Shown here: positions 8,201 to 15,669 of the stretch, piece after piece | Position numbering within the stretch: the first letter of the stretch is position 1 | Layout of the letters: every line of letters begins with the position of its first letter | From: Myxococcales bacterium | Lineage (GTDB): Bacteria; Myxococcota_A; Polyangia; GCA-2747355 | DNA length: 64,000 nucleotides | NCBI GenBank assembly: GCA_020431405.1 | Contig: JAGQIK010000115.1 | Coordinates: 1 to 64,000, forward strand | Reading direction: 5' to 3' | Notes under the pieces: model-generated | The model's input: only the letters and a program-made list of their open reading frames with translations | Databases searched by the model: none | Told to the model about the DNA's origin: nothing | Position numbers and translations under genes: made by a program

Positions 8201-10608
8201 CGCGGCACCTCCTTGCCATCGCCGCCTTCCCACGGAGGCGCCACGTTGACCGGCTCGGGCCAGTCGATCTCGGGGAAGCGCGCGGGCCCGACGCGCGGCG
8301 CCTCGCCTTTGTGCTTGGCGGCCAGCGCAGCGACGATCTTCTCGGGCGTGATCGGGGTCTCGTCGATGCGTACGCCGACCGCGTCGAACACCGCGTTGGC
8401 CACGGCCGGCATGATCGGCAGCAGCGGGCCCTGGCCCGCCTCTTTGGCGCCGAAAGGACCGCGCGGATCGGGGTCTTCGACGAGGTAGGTCACCACGTCG
8501 GGCATCTCGAGCGTCGTCGGGCTCTTGTACTCGAGCATCGAGGGCTGCTTGTGCACTGCCGCCGAGGAGAGCTTCTCGGGCAGGCGGCGGAAGCGCTGCT
8601 CTTCCATCAGCGCCTCGCCGAGGCCCATGTAGACCGAGCCCTCGACTTGGCCGCGCACCAGCGTGGGGTTGAGCGCGCGACCGACGTCGTGGCCGATCCA
8701 GACCTTGGGCACGGTGATCCAGCCGGTCTCGGGATCGACCTCGACCTCGACGACGGCCGCCGTGTACGAGTACGTCGGCGACGGGCCAACGCCGCCGCCC
8801 TTGAAGCGCGCCGGCGAGCGCGGCGGCGTGTAGCTGCCGACGGTGCCGAGCGTGCCGAAGGCGACCTCGGCGAGCACGCACGCCTCGGCGAAGTCGACGC
8901 CGCTTTCGGGATCCTCGACGTCGAAGACGCGGCGATCGGCGAAGCTGATACGCGTGGCGGGGATCTCGAGCTTGGCGGCGACGGCCTTGGCGAGCAGCTC
9001 GCGCGCGCGTTCGGCGGCCTCGATGGCGGCGTTGCCCATCATCAGCGTCACGCGCGACGAGTAGGAGCCGAGGTCCACTGGCGTGATGTCGGTGGCGCCG
9101 GTGACGAGGTGTATGTCGGCGGGCGCGATGCCGAGCACCTCGGCGACGCAGGCGGCGAGCACGTCATCGGAGCCCTGGCCGACCTCGGTGGCGCCGCAGA
9201 AGGCGGTCACCGCGCCGAGGCGATCGAGGCGCAGCTGCACGCCCGAGTGCGGCATCTTGTTCCAATAGATCGGCAGCCCGGCGCCGGTGAGATAGCTCGA
9301 GCAGGCCAAGCCGAGACCGCGCCCCTCGGGCAGCTTGCCGTAGCGCTCGCGCCAGCCAGAGCCAGCGACGACCTTCTCGATGCACTGGCGCAGGCCGATG
9401 GTGCCGATGGTCAGAAAGTTGGCCGTCAGGCTCTCGGCCTTGACGATCTGCTGCAGCCGCAGGTCGGCGGGGTCCTTGCCGAGGGCCTGCGCGATCTTGT
9501 CGAGCTGCACCTCCTGGCCGAAGCGCGGCTGCGGCGTGCCGTGACCGCGCTTGGGACCGCAGGCGGGCTTGTTGGTGAACGTGCGGCAGCCGCGAAAGCG
9601 ATAGCGCGGGATGTCGTAGGTCACCGTCTGCAGCGCCCCGGTGTAGAAGGTCGACGCCACGCCGTAGCTGCCGTAGGCGCCGCCGTCGAGCAGCGTCTCG
9701 AGGTCCATGCCGACGATGTAGCCGTCGGCGTCGACGCCGGTGCGAAAGCGCATCAGCACCGGGTGGCGGCCGCGGTGGCAGTAGAAGACCTCTTCGCGGT
9801 TGAGGCAGATCTTCACCGGGCGCCCGAGCAGCAGCGCCGCCTTGGCGACGACGATCTCGTGGTTGAAGGGGTCGGTCTTGCCGCCGAAGCCGCCGCCGTT
9901 GGGGCAGGCGATGACGCGGATTTCGTGCGCCGGCATGTCGAGCGCGCGCGCGGCGGCGCGGTGTACGTAGTGCGGCGTTTGCGTCGCCGACCACAGCACG
10001 AGCTTGCCGTTCTCGTCGACGGCAGCGAGCGCTGCGTGCTGCTCGATGGGCAGGTGTGTGTTGCCTTGAAAGAAGAACACGTCCTCGAAGACGTGCGCGG
10101 CGTCTTGCAGCGCGGCGTCGACGTCGCCGAAGGCGAGGGCCACGCGCTTGTGCTGGTTGCCGCACTGGGCGTAGTCGTGGATGCGCGGCGTGTCGATGGC
10201 GAGCGCTTCTTCGGGCGAGCTGATGGTGGTCAGCGGCTCGTAGTCGACGTCGATCAACGCCAGCGCGGCGGCGGCCTGCTCCTCGCTGTCGGCGATGACG
10301 GCGGCGACGGGATCGCCGACGTGGCGCACCTTGTCGGGCTGAAGCGGGTGCTCGTCCTGGCTGACGGGCAGGATGCCGTAGGCGATGGGGAAGTGCGCGC
10401 CGGTGAGGACCAGCTTGACGCCAGGCGCGGCCTCGGCGCGCGCCGTCTGCACCGCGCGGATCGCGGCGTGCGGATGCGGCGAGCGCAGCAGGCGGCAGTG
10501 CAGCATGCGCGGCAGGAAGAGATCGTCGGCGAAACGCGTCTGGCCGGTGACCTTGGCGCGCCCGTCGACGCGGCGGCGCGGCTTGCCGATGATGCGTAGG
10601 TCGCTCAT
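8197..10608 (-). CDS. hcrA: 4-hydroxybenzoyl-CoA reductase alpha subunit (molybdopterin)
   Basis: An 803-residue large subunit of the molybdenum hydroxylase family. It opens with IGKPRRRVDGRAKVTGQTRFADD, the usual aldehyde oxidase/xanthine dehydrogenase a/b hammerhead, followed by cofactor-binding regions with PNGGGFGGKTD, EVFYCHRGRHP, DGGAYGSYGV and CGPKRGHGTPQPRF. The block around HRGRHP, the YTGALQTVTY stretch and CGPKRGHGTPQP match what I know of 4-hydroxybenzoyl-CoA reductase alpha chains rather than xanthine or CO dehydrogenases. C-terminal FGAKEAGQGP contains the conserved Glu region of the active site. Start and stop both overlap their neighbours by ATGA, so the three subunits are translated in a coupled way. 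A related aromatic-acid hydroxylase remains possible. Confidence 0.85.
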   Translation of the reverse strand: MSDLRIIGKPRRRVDGRAKVTGQTRFADDLFLPRMLHCRLLRSPHPHAAIRAVQTARAEAAPGVKLVLTGAHFPIAYGILPVSQDEHPLQPDKVRHVGDPVAAVIADSEEQAAAALALIDVDYEPLTTISSPEEALAIDTPRIHDYAQCGNQHKRVALAFGDVDAALQDAAHVFEDVFFFQGNTHLPIEQHAALAAVDENGKLVLWSATQTPHYVHRAAARALDMPAHEIRVIACPNGGGFGGKTDPFNHEIVVAKAALLLGRPVKICLNREEVFYCHRGRHPVLMRFRTGVDADGYIVGMDLETLLDGGAYGSYGVASTFYTGALQTVTYDIPRYRFRGCRTFTNKPACGPKRGHGTPQPRFGQEVQLDKIAQALGKDPADLRLQQIVKAESLTANFLTIGTIGLRQCIEKVVAGSGWRERYGKLPEGRGLGLACSSYLTGAGLPIYWNKMPHSGVQLRLDRLGAVTAFCGATEVGQGSDDVLAACVAEVLGIAPADIHLVTGATDITPVDLGSYSSRVTLMMGNAAIEAAERARELLAKAVAAKLEIPATRISFADRRVFDVEDPESGVDFAEACVLAEVAFGTLGTVGSYTPPRSPARFKGGGVGPSPTYSYTAAVVEVEVDPETGWITVPKVWIGHDVGRALNPTLVRGQVEGSVYMGLGEALMEEQRFRRLPEKLSSAAVHKQPSMLEYKSPTTLEMPDVVTYLVEDPDPRGPFGAKEAGQGPLLPIMPAVANAVFDAVGVRIDETPITPEKIVAALAAKHKGEAPRVGPARFPEIDWPEPVNVAPPWEGGDGKEVPR

Positions 10609-11099
10609 CGCTCGCCCCCCGCGTCGCGCTCGCGCAGGCGCGCGGCCGCGGCCTCGACGGCCTCGAAGATCTGCAGGTATCCGGTGCAGCGGCAGAGGTT
10701 GCCCGAGAGCGCCTCCTTGATCTCGTCGCGCGTCGGCGCCGGATTGCGCTCGACCAACGCCTTGGCGGTGAGCAGGATGCCAGGCGTGCAGTAGCCGCAC
10801 TGCGCGGCGCCGAGCTCGGCGAAAGCGTCTTGCAGCGGGTGCAGCTGTGGCCCCTCGGCGAGCCCTTCGACGGTCTCGACGCGCGCGCCTTCGCACTCGA
10901 GGGCCAAAAGCAGGCAGCTGAGCAGCGGCTCGCCGTCGACGAGCACGGCGCAGGCACCACACTCGCCGAGCTCGCAGCCATGCTTGGTGCCCGTGAGGCC
11001 GAGGTCCTCGCGCAGCACGCCGAGCAAGGTCTTGTGTGGCGCGACGGCCACCTGCAGCGACTCCCCATTGACCGTCATCGACAGCAGGACCTTGTCCAT
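10605..11099 (-). CDS. hcrC: 4-hydroxybenzoyl-CoA reductase gamma subunit (2x[2Fe-2S])
   Basis: A 164-residue iron-sulfur subunit. The N-terminal plant-ferredoxin-like fold has CELGECGAC and a later Cys in LLSCLLLA (first [2Fe-2S]). The C-terminal helical domain has QCGYCTPG and NLCRCTGY (second [2Fe-2S]). The length and motif order are those of the small subunit of xanthine dehydrogenase-type enzymes. It is the first gene of the hcrC-hcrA-hcrB order and its stop overlaps the hcrA start (ATGA). The ribosome site is weak. Together the subunits carry electrons to the molybdenum centre in the cytoplasm. Confidence 0.88.
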   Translation of the reverse strand: MDKVLLSMTVNGESLQVAVAPHKTLLGVLREDLGLTGTKHGCELGECGACAVLVDGEPLLSCLLLALECEGARVETVEGLAEGPQLHPLQDAFAELGAAQCGYCTPGILLTAKALVERNPAPTRDEIKEALSGNLCRCTGYLQIFEAVEAAAARLRERDAGGER

Positions 11100-11159
11100 G
11101 GCCGCGACAATAACACCGCGCTGCGTGCAGCGATCGCGTCGTCGACCTGTCTTGTCCGC

Positions 11160-11318
11160 ATGATGACTAACAGGTCTCGCGCCGCGGCGGTGGCTTTCGC
11201 CATCGCCGCGATATCACTGGTGGGCCTCTACGCGTGCGGCGGTGTGCAGCCGGCGTCGGCGCCGCACACGACGCGCGCCGCGGCCAGCACGGGCGCGCTG
11301 TTCGGCTCGTCGGCGCGG
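11160..11318 (+). pseudogene. Possible lipoprotein N-terminus remnant
   Basis: Between two minus-strand genes, a plus-strand frame beginning ATGATG at 11160 encodes MMTNRSRAAAVAFAIAAISL and then VGLYACGG: a convincing lipoprotein signal with a lipobox-like LYAC. The reading frame stays open to 12023, but everything after about 11318 is antisense to an oxidoreductase and looks like shadow sequence. There is no ribosome site. This may be the surviving 5' end of a deleted lipoprotein gene, or chance. The rest of 11100-11318 shows no other gene. Confidence 0.25.
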
Positions 11319-11999
11319 CTACGTGCCCTGAGCGAGCGCGGCGCGCTGCTTGGCGGCGAGCTGGTTGATGTGCTTGCTGGTCAGCCGCTTGTCGCTGCAC
11401 AGCCCCGCGGCGGCGGCGAGCATCGCGTCGCCGATCTCGGTGTTGGTGGTGCCGCCGCCGAGTGGCCGCATCAGCGGATAGAGCATCGCGATCAGCACGC
11501 GCGTGAAGAAGCCGAAGCGGTTCTCCCCGCGCGTGCTCTTGATCATCGCCGGGCGAAAGTGAAACACATGCGGGAAGCCGAGCTCGTCGAGCGCGTTCTC
11601 GGCGCGCCCCTTGACGCGCGACCACATCATGCGCGAGCGGCCGGTCTCGTCGGTTCCCGAGCCGGAGACGAAGCAAAAGCAAAGCGCCGGGCAGCGTGCG
11701 CGCAGCACCTTGGCAGCGGCCATCGTGTAGTCGACCGTCACGCGCGCGTAGTCGGCTTCTTTCATGCCCGCCGACGAGACGCCGAGACACCAGAAGCAGG
11801 CGTCGAAGCCGGCGAGCTCACCGGCGACGGGCTCGAAGTCCTCGAAGTCGTCGTGCACGAGCTGCTGCAGCTTGTGGTGCTCGAGCGGCAGCGCGCGTCG
11901 ACCGACGCTGAGGACTCGGTCTACGGCAGGATGGTCGAGGCTCTGAAGCAGAACGCCCTGTCCGATGTAGCCGCTGGCGCCGAAGATGATGACGTTCAT
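11319..11999 (-). CDS. NAD(P)-binding atypical short-chain oxidoreductase
   Basis: A 226-residue Rossmann protein with N-terminal MNVIIFGASGYIGQGV, the GxxGxxG dinucleotide-binding motif of extended/atypical SDR (NmrA/HTATIP2-like) proteins. Later it has CFWCLGVSSAGMKEADYARV, FVSGSGTDETG and FHFRPAMIKSTRG, the last in the place where extended SDRs carry an RPxxI turn. The catalytic Tyr-x-x-x-Lys is not obvious, so it may bind NAD(P) without classic dehydrogenase chemistry. Cytoplasmic. It follows the MDR gene (12020) by 20 bases on the same strand, so the two are probably cotranscribed. The substrate is unknown. Confidence 0.78.
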   Translation of the reverse strand: MNVIIFGASGYIGQGVLLQSLDHPAVDRVLSVGRRALPLEHHKLQQLVHDDFEDFEPVAGELAGFDACFWCLGVSSAGMKEADYARVTVDYTMAAAKVLRARCPALCFCFVSGSGTDETGRSRMMWSRVKGRAENALDELGFPHVFHFRPAMIKSTRGENRFGFFTRVLIAMLYPLMRPLGGGTTNTEIGDAMLAAAAGLCSDKRLTSKHINQLAAKQRAALAQGT

Positions 12000-12019
12000 G
12001 GGGCGACCATATCGCAGCG

Positions 12020-13156
12020 CTAGATGGCGATCACCACGTTGCCGCGCGCGCGGTGCGTGAGCATGCGTGCCACAGCGGCGGGGGCGTGCTCGAAGGGGTA
12101 GACGTCGTCGATGACGGCGTTGACCTTGCCCGAGGCGAGCAGCTCGGCGAGGTCTGTCAGGGTGCGCTGGTTGACCTCGCAGCGCACGAAGCGCACGTCA
12201 GTGCCGCCGAGGCGCATCACGGCGGCGCGCAGCACGCGCAAGAGACCGGCGAAGAAGCCGCCGCTGTTGCCGACGCTGTTGGGGATCAGGATCCCATCGG
12301 GTTGCAGCGCGCGCGCGACGGCGGTGGGACGGTGGTTCATGACGTTGTCGAGGATCACGTCGTAGCGCTGCCAGCCGCGCGTGAAGTCCTCGTCGGCGTA
12401 GTCGATGACGTGGTCGGCGCCGAGCGATCGCACCAGCTCGACGTTGCTCGCACTGCACACGCCGGTGACCTCGGCGCCGAGCGCCTTGGCGATCTGCACG
12501 GCGAAGGTGCCTACGCCGCCCGACGCGCCGTTGATCAGCACGCGCGTGCCCGGGCGGACCTCGGCGACGTCGCGCATGGCGATCAGCGCGGTGAGGCCCG
12601 ACATCACGGATGCGCCGGCCTCCTCGAATGTGAGCGCGGCGGGTTTTCTGATGAGCTGGCTCGCCGGGGCGACCGTCATCTCCGCGAAGGTGCCGGGGCT
12701 TCGCGGCGAGCCGTTCCAGGAGGAGCCAAAGACCTCGTCACCCGGCAGCAGCCCCTCTACGCGCTCTCCGATGGCCTCGACGATGCCGGCGATGTCGGTG
12801 CCGCGCACCGGTGACGGCGGACGGCGCAGACCGAAGCGCAGCCGCAGGATCCCCGGCACGCCGGTGACGAAGATCCAGTCGGGCGTGTTGACGCTGGTGG
12901 CGCACAGGCGCACCAGCACGTCGTCGGGACCGACGGGCGGCGCGGCCACGGCGCCGGTGCTGAGCACCTCTTCGGGTGGGCCATAGCCGCGCTGCACCAC
13001 CGCGCGGATGGTGCTGGCGGCGGTGATGATGCCGAAGCAGGCGGCGAGCAGCAGCACGTCGGCGAGCGAGATCGACAGGTCGGCGAAGGCTGCGAGGATC
13101 GGGAGCGCGACGTTCATCATGATCGCCATGATGAGCAGCGGTCGGCCGCGCCACAT
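12020..13156 (-). CDS. Quinone oxidoreductase-like MDR with N-terminal membrane anchor
   Basis: The catalytic part starts at TIRAVVQRGYGPPEEVL, the usual N-terminus of zinc-free medium-chain reductases. It continues with GTDIAGIVEAIGERV, GDEVFGSSW and NGASGGVGTFAVQIAKALGA (NADP-binding) and ends VNAVIDDVYPFEHA. In front of it are about 50 residues with two hydrophobic helices (LLIMAIMMNVALPILAAF and LADVLLLAACFGIITAAS), so the enzyme seems tethered to the membrane. The start is uncertain. A GTG at 13240 would leave only two bases to the opposite gene's GTG at 13243, so I prefer ATG 13156 (MWRGRPLL). There is no ATG, GTG or TTG codon exactly at the usual MDR start. Substrate unknown. Confidence 0.72.
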   Translation of the reverse strand: MWRGRPLLIMAIMMNVALPILAAFADLSISLADVLLLAACFGIITAASTIRAVVQRGYGPPEEVLSTGAVAAPPVGPDDVLVRLCATSVNTPDWIFVTGVPGILRLRFGLRRPPSPVRGTDIAGIVEAIGERVEGLLPGDEVFGSSWNGSPRSPGTFAEMTVAPASQLIRKPAALTFEEAGASVMSGLTALIAMRDVAEVRPGTRVLINGASGGVGTFAVQIAKALGAEVTGVCSASNVELVRSLGADHVIDYADEDFTRGWQRYDVILDNVMNHRPTAVARALQPDGILIPNSVGNSGGFFAGLLRVLRAAVMRLGGTDVRFVRCEVNQRTLTDLAELLASGKVNAVIDDVYPFEHAPAAVARMLTHRARGNVVIAI

Positions 13157-13242
13157 CGGCAGGACGGCCCTATTTGCCCCCGCCGAACAGATGATCGGCG
13201 TCTCGTACTTTTGGCCGAGCAGCGCCGTCGTAATATCCACTC

Positions 13243-13926
13243 GTGGACGAAGCGCGAATCGCCACCGTGACGACGCTCGAGCCGCTGCGAACCTTGCGTG
13301 GCGTCAAAGAGGGAGACCTCGTCGCCGTCGCTGGCGTCGCGACCGCCAGCGAATACACGCGGGCACCCACCAGCGAGCAGGCGGCGGTGGGCTGGCGGCT
13401 GATGGTGGAGCGACAACCCGGCCCGATCACCGGAGGCCTGGGGGCGCCGTGGGAGCTGATCGAGGACAGCAACCACGTGGTGCCGTTCGAGGTGGATCTC
13501 GGCGAGTGGCCGGTGCGTGTCGAGCCGCGCGGCAACAGCGCCATCATCGTCGCGCGCCCGCGGCGCTTCGACTACTCGCGGCCGCAGCGCGCGGCACCCG
13601 CTTGGGTCACAGGGGTGCTCGCGCCGTACTCGGCGCAGCAGCGCGTGCTGCGCGACCGCTGGTGTTGGCGCGAGGTCGTGATCAAGGCGGGCGAGTGGGT
13701 CTTCGTCGTCGGACGGGTCACCTTCGGCGGCGAGATCCCGGCCGATGGCGACGTCTATCGCGGCAGCGTGCGGCGGCAGGTGGTGCTCGAGCCGCCGGTG
13801 CCGTTTCCCTTGATCGTCGCCGACCGCTTCGGGCGCCGCCTGGCGCGTGCGCTGCGCAGCCAGCCCGAGCATCACGCGGCGTGGCGTGTGCACGGCTCGC
13901 CTCGGCGCGGGCTCAGGGGCCGCTAA
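13243..13926 (+). CDS. Hypothetical protein, beta-rich, possibly GIDE-like
   Basis: A 227-residue protein with a GTG start and no convincing signal peptide. It opens with LRTLRGVKEGDLVAVAGVAT and has repeated beta-strand-like segments such as NHVVPFEVDLGEWPVRVEP and EWVFVVGRVTFGGEIPADGD. This layout (a 'G-x-V' barrel-like strand, then a linker, then a second barrel) recalls the GIDE domain of bacterial MULAN-like proteins, but no zinc motif or membrane segment is present and the resemblance is weak. It overlaps the 3' end of the opposite lipoprotein gene by 14 bases. Function unknown. Confidence 0.55.
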   Translation: MDEARIATVTTLEPLRTLRGVKEGDLVAVAGVATASEYTRAPTSEQAAVGWRLMVERQPGPITGGLGAPWELIEDSNHVVPFEVDLGEWPVRVEPRGNSAIIVARPRRFDYSRPQRAAPAWVTGVLAPYSAQQRVLRDRWCWREVVIKAGEWVFVVGRVTFGGEIPADGDVYRGSVRRQVVLEPPVPFPLIVADRFGRRLARALRSQPEHHAAWRVHGSPRRGLRGR

Positions 13927-14230
13927 CGCAGCTCGCGAAGCCGTCGCAATCCGATGCGGCGCGCTGGCAGTCGATGATCGACTTGGAGTTGGCGCGACAG
14001 CCCGCGTTGCAGCCGGCGTAGGCCTGCGCGATCGCGCTGTCGCTGCAGTCTTGTGCGCCGAAGGTTTGCCCGTGCTGGGCGTCGCCTTGGCAGAGCGTCA
14101 CGCCGTTTTCGCAGGCCGCCTTGAACTCGGCGTCGCTCACGGGCAGCGCGCCCGAGTCGTCGCCGCAGGCCAGCAGCCACGGCGCCGCGAAGACACACAA
14201 CACCACCAACATCCATCGCGCCAGTCTCAT
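13913..14230 (-). CDS. Small Cys-rich lipoprotein
   Basis: A 105-residue protein with signal MRLARWMLVVLCVFAAPWLL and lipobox LLAC. The mature part has Cys in pairs (ACENGVTLC, CSDS, CNAGCRANS, IDCQRA, SDCDGFASC), suggesting several disulfides in an extracytoplasmic helical domain. Such small Cys-rich lipoproteins are common in myxobacteria and mostly uncharacterised. It faces the hypothetical gene at 13243 tail to tail with a short overlap. Function unknown. Confidence 0.72.
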   Translation of the reverse strand: MRLARWMLVVLCVFAAPWLLACGDDSGALPVSDAEFKAACENGVTLCQGDAQHGQTFGAQDCSDSAIAQAYAGCNAGCRANSKSIIDCQRAASDCDGFASCVSGP

Positions 14231-14272
14231 CCTTCGCCTCCCACTAGCTCGCGATCGATCGGTACCGCGACG

Positions 14273-14980
14273 TCAGGTCTCGTCGCTGCGTCGCAGCTCG
14301 CGGTCGAGCTGCTCTTCGTACTTGCGCATCTGCTCGGCGTGGCTGCCGTCGAGGCGCGCCACCACGCTGGCGCGCGCGACGCCGGCGTTTGACTCGTTCC
14401 AGTAGGGGATCGACTCGAGGAACGCTCGCCCGACCTTCAAGCGTGCCTGCTCGTTGTCGATTCGCGTCGGCCGTACCACCTGCGCCATGATGATGCCGAC
14501 GACGATCATCGCGAAGCCGATCAGCATGCCGGCGGCGATGACGGCCCCCATGCGCCGCGCGATGAACGGCGTGGCGATCATCACCACGGGGCCGAGCAGG
14601 CCGATGATGATCGCGGTGCGACGCCGAGCGCGGTGCGTCGGGCACAGCCCTACGTGCAGCACCGCCTTCTTGCGCACGATCACGGCGACGATGGCGTAGA
14701 GCAGGATGCCGATGAGGGCCAACACGTAATAGCCCGCTGGGTGCCAGTAGAGCACGCGCTTGAGGCGGTAGCCCTCGGCGTCGGCGTTGCAGACGACGCA
14801 GCGGTCGGGCAGCGGCGGCGACACGTTCTCGACGACGAAGTCTTCGCCTTCGCGCCAGTAGGACGTGCGCCCTTGGCCCGTCGACCCATCCAGACCCGCA
14901 GCGCCGGGGGCTCTCGAGTCGAGCGCCCCCGCGGGCGGCGCGTATGGGTTGACCTTCGACACGTTGGTCGAGCCTACCAT
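14273..14980 (-). CDS. Membrane protein with NPYAPP start and Cys pair
   Basis: A 235-residue integral membrane protein. The N-terminus has VNPYAPPAGALDS, a motif seen at the start of many small bacterial membrane proteins. A soluble segment with DRCVVCNADAEGYRLKR follows, then helices GYYVLALIGILLYAIVAVIV, TAIIIGLLGPVVMIATPFI and VIAAGMLIGFAMIVVGIIMA. Between helices one and two is VGLCPTHRARRR, so Cys and His could pair with CxxC as a small metal knuckle on the cytoplasmic side; that is inference. The C-terminal 60 residues are soluble. The start at 14980 has GAGG upstream. It lies downstream of a two-component pair on the same strand (gap 29). Confidence 0.6.
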   Translation of the reverse strand: MVGSTNVSKVNPYAPPAGALDSRAPGAAGLDGSTGQGRTSYWREGEDFVVENVSPPLPDRCVVCNADAEGYRLKRVLYWHPAGYYVLALIGILLYAIVAVIVRKKAVLHVGLCPTHRARRRTAIIIGLLGPVVMIATPFIARRMGAVIAAGMLIGFAMIVVGIIMAQVVRPTRIDNEQARLKVGRAFLESIPYWNESNAGVARASVVARLDGSHAEQMRKYEEQLDRELRRSDET

Positions 14981-15009
14981 CGCTCGCCTCGCGGCGAGCG
15001 TCTGTATCG

Positions 15010-15663
15010 CTACGCGCGCGCCGTCTCGTAGGCCCACATCGCCAGCTCGACGCGGTTTCGGGCGCCCAGCTTGCTCATCAGGCTCGCCAGGTGTGTCTTC
15101 ACCGTGCTCAAGCTGATGTGCAGCTCGTCGGCGATCTCGGCGTTGGTGCGGCCACGCGCGACGGTGACGAGCACCTGCTCCTCGCGCTCCGTGAGCGGCT
15201 CGAGCGCGGGCTGCGGCGCGGCCTTGCCGGGGCGCGCGCGCGCGAAGGTCTCGAGCAGGCGCGCGGTGATGCTCGGCGCGATGAGCGCGTCTCCGTTGGC
15301 GGCGGCGTGGATCGCCTGCACGAGCAGCTCGGGGCCGGCGTCTTTGAGCAGAAAGCCGCGCGCTCCCGCTTCGAGGGCGCCGTAGACGTATTCGTCGAGG
15401 TCGAAGGTGGTGATGACGACGACGGCGATGGGATTGTCGACGTCGGGGCCGGCGAGGCGGCGAGTGGCTTCGATGCCGTCCATCTCGGGCATGCGGATGT
15501 CGAAGAGGCACACGTCGGGGCGCAGCTCGCGCGCGAGCCGAATGGCCTGGCGTCCGTCGCGTGCTTGGCCGACAACCTCGATGCCGTCCTGCGCCTCGAG
15601 GATCATGGCCAGGCCGGTGCGCACGAGATCTTGGTCGTCGGCGATGAGCACGCGGATCGGCAT
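15010..15663 (-). CDS. NarL/FixJ-type response regulator
   Basis: A 217-residue regulator. The receiver domain has IADDQDL at the N-terminus, phosphoacceptor Asp near 54 in LFDIRMPEMDG, VITTF and Lys in FLLKDAG. The C-terminal LuxR-type helix-turn-helix (about 150-210) reads LTEREEQVLVTVARGRTNAEIA and ISLSTVKTHLASLMSKLGA. It begins six bases after its kinase stops, so the pair is one operon (kinase first). It should bind DNA as a phosphorylated dimer. Targets are unknown. Confidence 0.92.
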   Translation of the reverse strand: MPIRVLIADDQDLVRTGLAMILEAQDGIEVVGQARDGRQAIRLARELRPDVCLFDIRMPEMDGIEATRRLAGPDVDNPIAVVVITTFDLDEYVYGALEAGARGFLLKDAGPELLVQAIHAAANGDALIAPSITARLLETFARARPGKAAPQPALEPLTEREEQVLVTVARGRTNAEIADELHISLSTVKTHLASLMSKLGARNRVELAMWAYETARA

Positions 15664-15669
15664 CGTCGG

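Noticed and set aside
8311-10599. 762-codon plus-strand frame over the hcrA gene
   Set aside because: Antisense shadow; the minus strand carries family motifs in order and coupled starts.
10830-12023. Long plus-strand frame across hcrC and the NAD(P) oxidoreductase
   Set aside because: Only the piece at 11160-11318 resembles a signal peptide. The rest is antisense to motif-bearing genes.
13156-13240. GTG 13240 as start of the MDR gene
   Set aside because: It would leave only two bases between divergent starts; ATG 13156 leaves space for a promoter.
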